Shown: positions 7,713-16,129, numbered from the stretch's first letter. The stretch: 64,000 nt of DNA from Amycolatopsis rubida (GCF_900115345.1 NZ_FOWC01000001.1:62001-126000), one strand, 5' to 3'. Notes: generated from the letters alone by a model not told the origin. Made by a program: numbers and translations.

Positions 7713-9548
7713 ATGTCCGTCAGCACGCCTCCACGTCCGCCTGGTCCGCAGGGGCCGCCGCCTCCCGGGGGACGTCCCCCGGGCCCGCCGCAGCGGCCCG
7801 GAAGAACCGGCGGCCCCGGCGCGGCTCCCGGCGGACCCGGCATCCCCCCTCGCACTCCCGCTCCCGGCGGACCTGGCGGTCCCGGACGCCCCGGCGGACC
7901 GGTCACTCCCGGACCCGGTGTTCCCCAGCCCGGCATGCCCGGGGCTCCTGGCGCTCCTGGCCCGGGCGGACCCAAGCCCGGTAGGCCCGGCGGACCTGGC
8001 GGGCCCAAGCCCGGCGGACCGGCTGGTCCGGTCGGGCCGGGTGGGCCGGGCGGTCCCACCGGCCCGAGGACTGGACGTCCGGGCGGCGGCGGGCCTACCG
8101 GTCCGCGTCCTGGCGGTCCCGGAGGCAACGGTCCCGGCGGACCTGGTGGCCCCGGGGGTCCCGGCGGACCGGGAGGTCCCGGCGGCGGTGGCCCCGGCGG
8201 CGGTGGCCCCGGCGGACCGGGAGGTCCCGGCGGCCCTGGCGGCCCGAACAGCGGCGGCGGCCCGGACAACAGCGAACCCGCACCGACCGGCGGCGCCACC
8301 GCGACCGCGCTCCGGATGGCCCCGCCCTCGCGGCGGCGCTCCGGCGGCATCTCGCTCGGCCCGCTGCCCGTGGTCAACCTGGTCGTGCTGGAAGTCGGCG
8401 TCGCGATCGGACTCGTGCTGCTGGCGATCAACATGCAGCTCAAGTACGTCGCGATCGGCGTCGCGGCGCTCGGCCTGATCCTCGCCTTCCTGCGCGTGGG
8501 CGGGCGCTGGTTCACCCAGTGGCTCGCGCTGACGCTGCGGTACCGGTTCCGCTCGCACGGCCGCGTGGCGACCCCTCCGCCGCCGACCAGCATCGAGGAA
8601 CTCGCCGAGGAAAGCGCGGTCACCGGCCCGGAGGACGCACGCGTCAGCCTGCTGCGGCTGGCCGTGCCGGACCTCGTGGTGGCGCACGCCGTCGACCACG
8701 AACGGCAGGAGGTCGGCATCGCCTGGAACGACGGGACGTGGACCGCGGTCCTGCTCGTCGAGCCGATGCCGGCGATGATCTCCCAGGCGGGCGGCGCGCC
8801 CAGCCTTCCGCTGTCCGCGCTCGCGCCGTGCCTGGAAGACCGCGGCGTGCTGCTGGACTCCATCCAGATGATCTGGCACAGCTACCCGGGTTCGGCCGCG
8901 ATGCCCGCGGACGCCCCGGCGCTCAGCTCGTATCTCGAGGTGCTCGGCCCGCTGCCCGCGGCCGCCCGGCGGACCACGTGGATCGCGGTCCGGCTCGACC
9001 CGCGGCGCTGCCCGGAGGCGATCCGGGAACGCGGCGGCGGCGTCGTCGGCGCGCACCGGGCGATGATCGGCGCGCTGTCGCGGGTGCGCAACGCACTGGA
9101 GTCCCAAGGCGTGCCGACCCGGCCGTTGGACCCGGACGAGCTGCTGCGCGCCAGCATCTCGGCGGCCGAGCTCACCGCGGTCGCCGGTTCGAACGAGAAG
9201 GTCGGCCTGCAAGAGAGCTGGACCGGCGTCACCGCGGCGGGCATCGGGCACTCCAGCTACGCGATCACCGGCTGGCCCAAGGGCAAGATCAGCGGCAGCC
9301 TCAACGGGCTGGCCAGCGTGCGCGCGCTGTCCGCGACGGTCGCCATGGCGATCTCGCCCTCGGCGGACGAGGGCCGCATCGGCCTGCGCGGCGTGGTACG
9401 GCTGAGCGCCCGCAACCCGCGCGAGCTGGACGCCGCCGACCAGCGGCTGCAGAGCATCGCGGAGCGGCTGGACGTCGACCTGACCCCGATGAAGGGCATG
9501 CAGGTCTCGGCGTTCTCCGCGACGCTGCCGATCGGAGGGACGGCATGA
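7713..9548 (+). CDS. eccE: EccE, type VII secretion membrane protein with long Pro/Gly-rich N-terminus
   Basis: EccE is the peripheral subunit of ESX membrane complexes. The 611-residue protein has an exceptional low-complexity first part (about residues 6-190, PGGPGGPG-type). Two adjacent membrane helices follow at about residues 215-255 (VVNLVVLEVGVAIGLVLLAI and the next segment), and then the globular EccE domain. The chosen ATG has GAGGGGAAGAG upstream; an earlier in-frame ATG at 7623 lacks a comparable site. M. tuberculosis ESX-4 lacks EccE, while some other mycobacterial ESX-4 loci have it. The stop overlaps a 29-codon ORF (ATGA). Confidence 0.88.
   Translation: MSVSTPPRPPGPQGPPPPGGRPPGPPQRPGRTGGPGAAPGGPGIPPRTPAPGGPGGPGRPGGPVTPGPGVPQPGMPGAPGAPGPGGPKPGRPGGPGGPKPGGPAGPVGPGGPGGPTGPRTGRPGGGGPTGPRPGGPGGNGPGGPGGPGGPGGPGGPGGGGPGGGGPGGPGGPGGPGGPNSGGGPDNSEPAPTGGATATALRMAPPSRRRSGGISLGPLPVVNLVVLEVGVAIGLVLLAINMQLKYVAIGVAALGLILAFLRVGGRWFTQWLALTLRYRFRSHGRVATPPPPTSIEELAEESAVTGPEDARVSLLRLAVPDLVVAHAVDHERQEVGIAWNDGTWTAVLLVEPMPAMISQAGGAPSLPLSALAPCLEDRGVLLDSIQMIWHSYPGSAAMPADAPALSSYLEVLGPLPAAARRTTWIAVRLDPRRCPEAIRERGGGVVGAHRAMIGALSRVRNALESQGVPTRPLDPDELLRASISAAELTAVAGSNEKVGLQESWTGVTAAGIGHSSYAITGWPKGKISGSLNGLASVRALSATVAMAISPSADEGRIGLRGVVRLSARNPRELDAADQRLQSIAERLDVDLTPMKGMQVSAFSATLPIGGTA
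7731..8280 (+). repeat. Collagen-like Pro/Gly low-complexity coding tract in eccE
   Basis: About 180 codons are nearly all Gly and Pro (PGG, GPGG and GAPGAPG units) with scattered Arg, Lys and Thr. The DNA repeats GGCGGACCG/GGTCCCGGC-type units. The tract precedes the membrane helices, so it should be cytosolic and disordered. Confidence 0.85.
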
Positions 9549-9634
9549 GCGCCGCTGGCAAGCGAATCATCGTTAGTCACGCCATTGCCTCCCGGGCAAC
9601 CAGCGTGAAGCTCCGCAAGGAGGCGGCGGCATGA
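9545..9634 (+). CDS. 29-residue ORF coupled at both ends between eccE and the next gene
   Basis: The ORF starts ATG at 9545, overlapping the eccE stop (ATGA), and ends TGA at 9632-9634, overlapping the next start (ATGA). It encodes a basic peptide beginning MSAAGKRIIVSHAIASR and ending KLRKEAAA. Its last codons contain AAGGAGG, the ribosome binding site of the downstream gene. It may be a real small protein, or only a translational bridge that delivers ribosomes from eccE to the next gene. No family was recognised. Confidence 0.4.
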   Translation: MSAAGKRIIVSHAIASRATSVKLRKEAAA

Positions 9635-10350
9635 GTACCCGTGTCCGCGACGCTGGGCAGAACACCGGCGTCGCCCCGGAGTTCACCGTCGACCCGGCCA
9701 TGCTCGACGCGATCAGCCCGTCCGGCGACCGCGGCGGCGTCGTCCTCGGTTCCGGCCTCAAGGGCGAACCGCTGACCGTCTCCGCACTGCGCTCCCAGCC
9801 GACCCGCATCGTGCTCGTCGGCGGCCTCTACCTGGCCCGCCAGGTCGCAATGCGCGCGATGGCGACAGGTGCGTGGGTGGTCGTCGCCACCGGACGTCCC
9901 GCGGCGTGGCAGGTGCTGCAGCAGGCCGCCGGAAGCCGCGACGGACGCCCGTCGCCGCTGGTGCAGATCCGCAGGCTCTCGCCGGTCGAACTGCCACGCC
10001 CGTCCGAGGACGCCCCGCTGCTCGTCGTGACCGACGGCGGACCGACCCCGCAGGACCTGTTCCCGCCCCGGTCGCCCTGGCAGACCACGGTGTACGTGCT
10101 GCCCTACCTGCATCCGCAGGCGGGCACGACGGCGAACGCCGCGGACCTCGTCCTGATGCAGCGGCTGCCCGCCGGACAGGCCGAACTGGCGGCCCGGATC
10201 TGGCGGCTGCCGCCGCAGATGATGCGCCAGCTGACCACGCTGAAGGACGACCAGGTCGTGGCGCTGGGCACGAACCTGTGGCGTCCGCTGCGGCTGGTCA
10301 CAACACAGAAGGAACAGCAGTTGCTCGGACCGGTTCGCCGCGGCGACTGA
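9631..10350 (+). CDS. Unknown protein of the ESX-4 locus
   Basis: This 239-residue protein has no signal peptide or membrane helix. Alternating strands and helices such as PTRIVLVGGLYLARQVAMRA, WVVVATGRPAAW and PLLVVTDGG look like a Rossmann or P-loop-type alpha/beta fold, but no Walker A motif is present. It is co-transcribed with eccE, starts at an ATGA overlap with a strong AAGGAGG site, and is ended by a strong terminator. Position suggests an accessory cytosolic ESX factor; function is unknown. Confidence 0.75.
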   Translation: MSTRVRDAGQNTGVAPEFTVDPAMLDAISPSGDRGGVVLGSGLKGEPLTVSALRSQPTRIVLVGGLYLARQVAMRAMATGAWVVVATGRPAAWQVLQQAAGSRDGRPSPLVQIRRLSPVELPRPSEDAPLLVVTDGGPTPQDLFPPRSPWQTTVYVLPYLHPQAGTTANAADLVLMQRLPAGQAELAARIWRLPPQMMRQLTTLKDDQVVALGTNLWRPLRLVTTQKEQQLLGPVRRGD

Positions 10351-10367
10351 GAACGGCCAGCACGGTG

Positions 10368-10403
10368 AAGGCCTCCTCGCGGGATTCCGCGAGGAGGCCT
10401 TTT
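10368..10403. terminator. Bidirectional terminator between the ESX operon and doc
   Basis: A perfect 15-bp stem (AAGGCCTCCTCGCGG with its complement) and a 4-nt loop at 10383-10386 are flanked by A and T runs. It lies between convergent genes and can stop transcription from both sides. Confidence 0.85.
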
Positions 10404-10786
10404 CACAGTTTGACGACGGCGCCGGCCCACTCCGCAAGGCGCGCAGCCACCGACTGGTACGGCAATGTCCCGGTCGCGGTCGCGATCACCAGGTCGTACG
10501 CCTCGTCCTCCGGCGCGTCCAGGTCGAAACCGTTCAGCCCGTAGAAGACGTACACCGACATCCAGCCCAGTCGCTTGTTCCCGTCGACCAGCGGGTGATT
10601 CCGGACGATGGATTCCAGCAGCACCGCGGCTTTCTCGTGCAGGTCCGGATAAGCGTCCTGTCCCATCAGCGAGGACTGCGGCCGGTGCGCCGCCGCGTCG
10701 AGCAGCCCCAGATCGCGTATCCCGGGCACCCGCAGGTCGGCCGACAGCAGGAGCAGGTCGTCCAGCGTCAGGTACTCGATTTTCAC
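10403..10786 (-). CDS. doc: Doc-family toxin (Fic fold) of a toxin-antitoxin pair
   Basis: Doc toxins phosphorylate EF-Tu and so block translation. The 127-residue protein carries the motif HPLVDGNKR at residues 64-72, which fits the Doc/Fic signature HxFx(D/N)(A/G)NKR with His64 as catalytic base and Lys71 in the Doc position. MKIEYLTLDDLL is a standard Doc N-terminus. The length matches the family. It starts at GTG, overlapping the antitoxin stop (GTGA), so the toxin is translated only after the antitoxin. Activity is inferred from the intact motif. Confidence 0.9.
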   Translation of the reverse strand: MKIEYLTLDDLLLLSADLRVPGIRDLGLLDAAAHRPQSSLMGQDAYPDLHEKAAVLLESIVRNHPLVDGNKRLGWMSVYVFYGLNGFDLDAPEDEAYDLVIATATGTLPYQSVAARLAEWAGAVVKL

Positions 10787-10986
10787 TGCGCCAGGCGATC
10801 AAGCAGGGCGGCGTAGCGGGAACGGCCTTCGAGGGAAAGCTCGTGAACCCGGTCGTCCCGGACCCGACGGGCCGCGGCGTCCGTGATCGCCCGCACCACC
10901 GCTTCGTGCTTGCTCACCCCGTCCGCTTCGGAAAGCAACGCGAGCGCACGCTCCACCTCGTCGTTCAACCGCAAAGTCATCGCCAT
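10783..10986 (-). CDS. Ribbon-helix-helix antitoxin partner of Doc
   Basis: The 67-residue protein begins MAMTLRLNDEVERALALLSE, a CopG/RHH strand-helix-helix DNA-binding domain, and ends in a charged helix suited to bind the toxin. It precedes doc with a 4-bp overlap. A perfect palindrome lies 4-32 bp upstream, as expected for autoregulation by an RHH dimer. ATG at 10984-10986 was chosen; ATG at 10978-10980 is also possible. No Shine-Dalgarno site is seen, so the message is probably leaderless. Confidence 0.85.
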   Translation of the reverse strand: MAMTLRLNDEVERALALLSEADGVSKHEAVVRAITDAAARRVRDDRVHELSLEGRSRYAALLDRLAQ

Positions 10987-10989
10987 GAC

Positions 10990-11018
10990 GTTGATGATAC
11001 CAGAGTGGTATCATCAAC
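10990..11018 (-). promoter_or_regulatory. Palindromic operator and probable leaderless promoter of the antitoxin-doc operon
   Basis: This is a perfect 13-bp inverted repeat (GTTGATGATACCA and its complement) around a 3-bp centre. On the minus strand TATCAT lies 7 nt before the antitoxin ATG, the spacing expected for a -10 box of a leaderless transcript. Repressor binding here would cover the -10. Confidence 0.75.
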
Positions 11019-11045
11019 GACCTGCTCTTTTTCGACCGGCCCGGC

Positions 11046-11882
11046 CTAAAACTCGGTCGACGACCGCACGTTCCGAGTCTGCTCCGCCCTCGCGGCCAGC
11101 AGCTCATCCGGCGGATAATCCACCGCCGTCAACGTCAATCCGTGCGCCGGGGCGACCGCGCTGTCCCGCGTCCCGCTCGCCAGCACCTCGCCGGGCCACC
11201 CGGTTCCGCGCCGCCCGTCCCCCACGAGCAGCAGTACCCCGACCAGGCTGCGGACCATCGAATGGCAAAACGCGTCCGCGCTGACCCGGACTTCCAGCAG
11301 ATGCTCGTCGATCCGCGTCCATTCCAGACGCTGCAGCTCACGGATCGTCGTGCCACCCTCGCGCTGTTTGCAGTACGCCGCGAAATCCTGCAGCCCCAGC
11401 AGTTCCGCGGCGGCGGCGTTCATCCGCTCTGTCGACAGTGGACGGCCCCAGGCCAGAGTGTCGTTGCGGCGCAACGGGTCGACGCCCCACGGAGCATCGG
11501 AGACGCGGTAACGGTAGTGCCGGCGGATGGCCGAGAACCGGGCGTCGAAACCCTCCGGGGCCACACGTGCGTTCAAGACCCGCGCATCGGCGGGCAAAAG
11601 TTTGTTCCAGCGGCCGCGCATGCGCGTCAGGTCCGGGATTCCCTGTTCGTCCACGGGAATCCGGCCCGGCGCACCGGGTGCGAACGGGACCACGTCGACG
11701 TGCACGACCTGACCCGTCGCGTGCACCCCGGCGTCCGTGCGGCCCGCGACGACCACGGACTTCGGCACCGACTCCCCCGGCGGCTGACGCCGCAGCGCCT
11801 GCTCCAGTTCAGCCTGCACGGTGCGGCGGCCGGGCTGGCGGGCCCAGCCGGAGAAGTCCGTGCCGTCGTAGCTCACGTCCAA
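11046..11882 (-). CDS. truA: tRNA pseudouridine(38-40) synthase TruA
   Basis: TruA makes pseudouridine at positions 38-40 of the tRNA anticodon arm. The 278-residue protein has the family opening ([22 protein letters not shown]) and the catalytic aspartate in [18 protein letters not shown]. It is usually the last gene of the rplQ transcript in actinobacteria. The start is uncertain: TTG at 11880-11882 is only 12 nt after a strong hairpin and has no Shine-Dalgarno site. Other in-frame starts would be rare CTG codons or an internal GTG. Confidence 0.93.
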   Translation of the reverse strand: MDVSYDGTDFSGWARQPGRRTVQAELEQALRRQPPGESVPKSVVVAGRTDAGVHATGQVVHVDVVPFAPGAPGRIPVDEQGIPDLTRMRGRWNKLLPADARVLNARVAPEGFDARFSAIRRHYRYRVSDAPWGVDPLRRNDTLAWGRPLSTERMNAAAAELLGLQDFAAYCKQREGGTTIRELQRLEWTRIDEHLLEVRVSADAFCHSMVRSLVGVLLLVGDGRRGTGWPGEVLASGTRDSAVAPAHGLTLTAVDYPPDELLAARAEQTRNVRSSTEF

Positions 11883-11893
11883 GCGCAGACGAA

Positions 11894-11928
11894 CGAGCCC
11901 GCCCTCCCCGTGGGGAGCGGCGGGCTCG
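11894..11928 (-). terminator. Hairpin between rplQ and truA
   Basis: A 10-bp GC stem (CGAGCCCGCC / GGCGGGCTCG) extends by a further CTCCCC/GGGGAG pairing after one bulge. No T-run follows. It is either an attenuating terminator that lowers truA expression below rplQ, or an RNA structure near the truA start. Confidence 0.6.
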
Positions 11929-11954
11929 TCCGATGGAGACAGTGCCGGCAGGAC

Positions 11955-12500
11955 TCAGTCCTTCTTGGCGTCGGCCTCGTCGGAGGCACCGGCCTCGTCC
12001 GCAGCCGGGGCGGCCTCTTCGGCAGCCGGGGCCTCTTCGGTCGCGGCGGGAGCCTCAGCGGCTTCCTCGGCGACCGGAGCGGCGGCGACCTCGTCCTTGG
12101 CGAACTTGGTCTTGCGGGCCCGCTCGGCCTCGGAGGTCACGGTCTTCTCCGCGACCAGTTCGATGACGGCCATGGCGGCGTTGTCGCCCTTGCGCGGCAT
12201 CGTCTTGGTGATGCGGGTGTACCCGCCGGCGCGCTCCGCGAAGTGCGGGCCGATCTCGGCGAACAGCTTGTGCACGACGTCCTTGTCCCGGACGACCTTC
12301 TGCACCAGGCGACGGTTGTGCAGGTCGCCCCGCTTCGCCTTGGTGATCAGCTTCTCGGCCAGCGGGCGGACCCGCTTGGCCTTAGCCTCGGTCGTCGTGA
12401 TCTTGCCGTGCTCGAACAGCTGAGTGGCCAGGTTGGCCAGGATCAGCCGCTCGTGCGCGGCAGACCCGCCGAGCCGGGCTCCCTTGGTAGGGGTGGGCAT
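11955..12500 (-). CDS. rplQ: 50S ribosomal protein L17
   Basis: Residues 1-120 are canonical bL17 ([20 protein letters not shown], then [17 protein letters not shown]). The 181-residue protein is longer than the E. coli form because of an Ala/Glu-rich acidic tail from about residue 135, seen also in other actinobacterial L17. It is last in the rpsM-rpsK-rpsD-rpoA-rplQ string, 42 bp after rpoA. Confidence 0.97.
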   Translation of the reverse strand: MPTPTKGARLGGSAAHERLILANLATQLFEHGKITTTEAKAKRVRPLAEKLITKAKRGDLHNRRLVQKVVRDKDVVHKLFAEIGPHFAERAGGYTRITKTMPRKGDNAAMAVIELVAEKTVTSEAERARKTKFAKDEVAAAPVAEEAAEAPAATEEAPAAEEAAPAADEAGASDEADAKKD

Positions 12501-12542
12501 GACTTTCTCCTAGTTCAGCTCACAGCGTCCGGGCACGAGGCC

Positions 12543-13616
12543 TCAGAGCTGCTCGGTCTCTGCGTAGTCCTGGCCATCGTCGTGGCCGTCGTCCGAAATC
12601 CCGCCGCCGATGCCGGCGACCCCTTCCGACCAGCCTTCGCCGTCGTAGCTGGTGGCAGCCGCGGACGGGTCGAACCCGGGCGGGCTGTCCTTCAGCGCGA
12701 GGCCGAGGCCGACGAGCTTCAGCTTGACCTCGTCGATCGACTTGGCGCCGAAGTTGCGGATGTCGAGAAGGTCCGCCTCGCTGCGCGAGACCAGCTCGCC
12801 CACGGTGTGGATGCCTTCGCGCTTCAGGCAGTTGTACGACCGGACGGTGAGGTCCAGGTCCTCGATCGGCATCGCGTAGGCGGCGATGGTGTCCGCCTCC
12901 TGCGGCGACGGGCCGATCTCGATGCCCTCGGCGTCGACGTTCAGCTCGCGAGCGAGACCGAACAGCTCCACCAGCGTCTTGCCGGCCGAGGCCACCGCGT
13001 CGCGCGCGGTGATCGACGGCTTGGTCTCGACGTCCAGGATCAGCTTGTCGAAGTCGGTGCGCTGCTCGACACGGGTGGCCTCGACCTTGTAGGTCACCTT
13101 CAGCACCGGCGAGTAGATCGAGTCGACCGGGATCCGGCCGATCTCCGCGCCCGCCTGCTTGTTCTGCAGGGCCGGAACGTAACCGCGGCCGCGCTCGACG
13201 ACGAGCTCGATCTCGAGCTTGCCCTTGCCGTTCAGCGACGCGATGTGCAGATCCGGGTTGTGCACGGTGACGCCCGCGGGCGGCACGATGTCGGCAGCCG
13301 TGACCTCACCCGGGCCCTGCTTGCGCAGGTACATGGTGACCGGCTCGTCCTCTTCCGAGGACACGACCAGTTCCTTCAGGTTCAGGATGATGTCGGTGAC
13401 GTCTTCCTTCACCCCGGGAACGGTGGTGAATTCGTGCAGCACGCCGTCGATGCGGATGCTCGTCACGGCCGCGCCCGGGATGGACGACAGCAGCGTGCGC
13501 CGCAGCGAGTTGCCGAGCGTGTAGCCGAAGCCGGGCTCCAGCGGTTCGATGGTGAACCGGGAGCGGGTCTCGTTGACCGTCTCTTCGCCGAGAGCCGGCC
13601 GCTGGGAAATCAGCAT
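12543..13616 (-). CDS. rpoA: RNA polymerase alpha subunit
   Basis: The alpha subunit dimer nucleates RNA polymerase assembly and contacts UP elements and activators. The 357-residue protein begins [12 protein letters not shown] at ATG 13614-13616, with GGAAAGGA upstream. The N-terminal assembly domain ([20 protein letters not shown]) and the C-terminal domain ([20 protein letters not shown]) are both intact. The reading frame is open further upstream, but that part overlaps rpsD and is not coding. The acidic tail after residue 315 is actinobacterial. Confidence 0.97.
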   Translation of the reverse strand: MLISQRPALGEETVNETRSRFTIEPLEPGFGYTLGNSLRRTLLSSIPGAAVTSIRIDGVLHEFTTVPGVKEDVTDIILNLKELVVSSEEDEPVTMYLRKQGPGEVTAADIVPPAGVTVHNPDLHIASLNGKGKLEIELVVERGRGYVPALQNKQAGAEIGRIPVDSIYSPVLKVTYKVEATRVEQRTDFDKLILDVETKPSITARDAVASAGKTLVELFGLARELNVDAEGIEIGPSPQEADTIAAYAMPIEDLDLTVRSYNCLKREGIHTVGELVSRSEADLLDIRNFGAKSIDEVKLKLVGLGLALKDSPPGFDPSAAATSYDGEGWSEGVAGIGGGISDDGHDDGQDYAETEQL

Positions 13617-13717
13617 TTCTTCGTTTCCTTTCCAGACGACGCCCGCCATATGACGTCGAAGGGATGGCGTGGCGGCGGCGCACTCCGGGCGCCGCCGCCG
13701 GGTCCGACAGTGCCGGA

Positions 13718-14323
13718 CTACTTCGAGTAAAGCTCGACGATCAGCTGTTCCTGAACCGGAACGTCGATCTGCGCGCGCTCCGGCAGCTGGTGGACCAGCA
13801 CGCGGAGGTTCGACTGGACGACCTGCAGCCAGGCCGGGATCGGACGCTCGCCGAAGGACTCCTTGGCCGCGACGAAGGGCAGCATGCCCATCGACTTCGG
13901 CCGCACGTCGATGATGTCCCACTTGGTGACCTGGTAGGACGGCACGTTGACCTTGACGCCGTTGACCAGGAAGTGGCCGTGGCTCACCAGCTGCCGCGCC
14001 TGACGGCGGGTGCGGGCGATGCCGGCGCGGTAGATCACGTTGTCCAGCCGGGACTCGAGGATCTGCAGCAGGTTCTCACCGGTCTTGCCAGGACGCCGGA
14101 CGGCTTCCTTGTAGTACCGGACGAACTGGCGCTCGAGAACGCCGTAGGTGTAGCGAGCCTTCTGCTTCTCCTGCGACTGCAGGAGGTACTCGGACTCCTT
14201 GATGCGCCCGCGGCCGTGCTGGCCCGGCGGGTAGGGGCGACGTTCGAACGCCTGGTCGCCGCCGATGAGGTCAACCTTGAGGCGACGCGAAATACGCGTC
14301 GCGGGGCCGGTGTAACGAGCCAT
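13718..14323 (-). CDS. rpsD: 30S ribosomal protein S4
   Basis: uS4 is a primary 16S rRNA binder that starts body assembly. The 201-residue protein starts [14 protein letters not shown] and contains the S4 RNA-binding domain ([20 protein letters not shown]). It has no N-terminal zinc-binding cysteines, so it is the C-minus form, as in M. tuberculosis. It is a typical member of the alpha operon, 23 bp after rpsK. Confidence 0.97.
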   Translation of the reverse strand: MARYTGPATRISRRLKVDLIGGDQAFERRPYPPGQHGRGRIKESEYLLQSQEKQKARYTYGVLERQFVRYYKEAVRRPGKTGENLLQILESRLDNVIYRAGIARTRRQARQLVSHGHFLVNGVKVNVPSYQVTKWDIIDVRPKSMGMLPFVAAKESFGERPIPAWLQVVQSNLRVLVHQLPERAQIDVPVQEQLIVELYSK

Positions 14324-14346
14324 TTCTTAGTACTCCTCCCCGTTCC

Positions 14347-14751
14347 TCAGACCCGGCGCCGCTTGGGCGGGCGGCAGCCGTTGTGAGGCTGCGGGGTCAC
14401 GTCCTGGATGGTGCCGACCTCGAGGCCGGCCGCCTGCAGCGAGCGGATCGCCGTCTCGCGGCCCGAACCCGGGCCCTTCACGAAAACGTCGACCTTCTTC
14501 ATGCCGTGTTCGGCGGCCTTGCGGGCAGCGTTCTCGGCGGCCATCTGCGCGGCGAACGGAGTCGACTTGCGCGAGCCCTTGAAGCCCACGTGGCCGCTGG
14601 AGGCCCACGCGATCACGGCACCGGTCGGGTCCGTGATCGAGACGATGGTGTTGTTGAAGGTGCTCTTGATGTGCGCGTGACCGTGCGCGACATTCTTCTT
14701 TTCCTTGCGGCGGACCTTCTTGGCCCCCGCAGTGCGGCTCTTGGGTGGCAT
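14347..14751 (-). CDS. rpsK: 30S ribosomal protein S11
   Basis: uS11 forms part of the platform around the Shine-Dalgarno helix. The 134 residues start [20 protein letters not shown] and include the conserved [19 protein letters not shown]; the C-terminus [13 protein letters not shown] is family-typical. A good ribosome binding site (CAGGAG) lies upstream, just after the 61-codon ORF. Confidence 0.97.
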   Translation of the reverse strand: MPPKSRTAGAKKVRRKEKKNVAHGHAHIKSTFNNTIVSITDPTGAVIAWASSGHVGFKGSRKSTPFAAQMAAENAARKAAEHGMKKVDVFVKGPGSGRETAIRSLQAAGLEVGTIQDVTPQPHNGCRPPKRRRV

Positions 14752-14769
14752 GTTCTGAGGGTTCTCCTG

Positions 14770-14955
14770 TTAGCGCGCGTTCTCTTGGTGAGCGGCGACG
14801 GCTTCCTGCTGCCCGCGGCGGATGATGGAACCCGCGTCGGTGTAGAGGTTCCGCAGCGCCATCGGGCGGGCGTAGAGCGCCTTGGGCGAGACACAAGCCG
14901 TGGAACGACGGACGGAACCGCCCATGCGAACGACCTTCTTGCCCTGGGTGCTCAC
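14770..14955 (-). CDS. 61-residue basic ORF between rpsM and rpsK, unknown
   Basis: The GTG at 14953-14955 overlaps the rpsM stop (GTGA), and TAA ends 18 nt before rpsK. The product is basic ([20 protein letters not shown] at the start, [14 protein letters not shown] near the end) with one Cys and no recognised family. About five in six codons end in G or C, and codons such as CGT, GGT and GTT are used as in highly expressed genes. No gene is normally found at this place in the alpha operon. It could be a lineage-specific small protein or an intergenic spacer that is open by chance. Confidence 0.5.
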   Translation of the reverse strand: MSTQGKKVVRMGGSVRRSTACVSPKALYARPMALRNLYTDAGSIIRRGQQEAVAAHQENAR

Positions 14956-15332
14956 TTCTTGCCAGCCTTCTTCTTGCCGGCGACCGTCTTCTTCGGGCCC
15001 TTGCGGGTGCGGGCGTTGGTCTTGGTGCGCTGACCGCGCACCGGCAGACCGCGACGCCAGCGCAGACCCTGGTAGGTCCCGATCTCGATCTTGCGCCGGA
15101 TGTCGGCGTTCACCTCACGGCGAAGGTCACCCTCGACCTTGAAGTTTTCGTCGATGTAGTCCTTCAGCTTGACGAGATCCTCGTCGCTGAGGTCCTTGAC
15201 GCGGGTGTCGGCGTTCAGCTCGGCAGCAGCGATCATCTGCTTCGAGCGGGTACGGCCGATCCCGTAGATGTAAGTCAGCGCGATCTCCAACCGCTTCTCG
15301 CGGGGGAGGTCGACGCCAGCGAGTCGTGCCAC
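14952..15332 (-). CDS. rpsM: 30S ribosomal protein S13
   Basis: uS13 contacts the P-site tRNA and the 50S bridge. The 126-residue protein starts with GTG ([20 protein letters not shown]) and holds the helix-two-turn-helix motif ([12 protein letters not shown]). The C-terminal tail is basic ([20 protein letters not shown]). It begins the rpsM-rpsK-rpsD-rpoA-rplQ string. Confidence 0.97.
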   Translation of the reverse strand: MARLAGVDLPREKRLEIALTYIYGIGRTRSKQMIAAAELNADTRVKDLSDEDLVKLKDYIDENFKVEGDLRREVNADIRRKIEIGTYQGLRWRRGLPVRGQRTKTNARTRKGPKKTVAGKKKAGKK

Positions 15333-15530
15333 TGGTGCTCCTTCTTCGGGTTCGTCTTCAGGTCTGCTCCCCGTCCGGTTCCGGAACCGACTCGCCTGTC
15401 GTGCCCGTGGCTTGCGCCCCGGGTGTCCCGGCCCCGGCCTGAAGTCCGGGGGTGCGCCGGGCCGCTTTCGCGACCCGGCAGGTACGGGGAGGGTGGGTTA
15501 GCCGTCAAGCGGCCTGCTGCAGTGCGGTTC

Positions 15531-15644
15531 TCAGCCCTGACGCTGCTTGTGACGCAGGTTCTCGCAGATCACCATGATCCGGCCGTGACGGCGGATCACC
15601 TTGCACTTGTCGCAGATCTTCTTGACGCTCGGCTGGACCTTCAC
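15531..15644 (-). CDS. rpmJ: 50S ribosomal protein L36
   Basis: bL36, 37 residues, starts at GTG 15642-15644 ([14 protein letters not shown]). It has the zinc-binding C-plus form with Cys11, Cys14, Cys27 and His32. It lies between infA and rpsM as in most actinobacteria. Many actinobacteria also keep a cysteine-free paralogue elsewhere. Confidence 0.95.
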   Translation of the reverse strand: MKVQPSVKKICDKCKVIRRHGRIMVICENLRHKQRQG

Positions 15645-15681
15645 GTCTTCCTGCTTCCTGCTCTGCTCGGCTCTGGCGTGA

Positions 15682-15903
15682 TCACTTGTAGCGGTAGACG
15701 ATGCGACCACGGGAGAGGTCGTAGGGCGACAGCTCCACGACAACCCTGTCTTCGGGCAGGATGCGGATGTAGTGCTGCCGCATCTTGCCGCTGATGTGTG
15801 CCAGGACCTTGTGGCCGTTCTCCAACTCGACGCGGAACATCGCGTTGGGGAGCGGCTCGACCACGCGGCCTTCGACCTCGATGGCCCCGTCTTTCTTAGC
15901 CAT
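15682..15903 (-). CDS. infA: Translation initiation factor IF-1
   Basis: IF-1 blocks the A site during initiation. The 73-residue S1/OB-fold protein begins [20 protein letters not shown] and ends [10 protein letters not shown], with the family's standard length. The 252 bp upstream carry the map terminator and probably a promoter. Confidence 0.97.
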   Translation of the reverse strand: MAKKDGAIEVEGRVVEPLPNAMFRVELENGHKVLAHISGKMRQHYIRILPEDRVVVELSPYDLSRGRIVYRYK

Positions 15904-16129
15904 GTCCTCCGCAATCCCTGAGCACGCGTGACGTGCACAGCGTGATCGGTTTTGAGCTCGAGTCCTTGCTTACTGGGTGGTGCTCGGCCACACTCGGCCC
16001 CGGGTCCATGAGGTTCGCGAGAATTCACGAGCATGCTGGAACCGGCGCATGAGCGCGCCGACTTGACAGTGTACGCAAGCCGTGCGATAGCCCGGCGGCC
16101 GGGGGGTAAGTACAGCCTTGTGAGTGGCG

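Noticed and set aside
7463-8863. Antisense frame encoding collagen-like GPPGPPG repeats
   Set aside because: It is the reverse complement of the eccE Pro/Gly tract; Gly and Pro codons mirror each other, so this is expected by chance.
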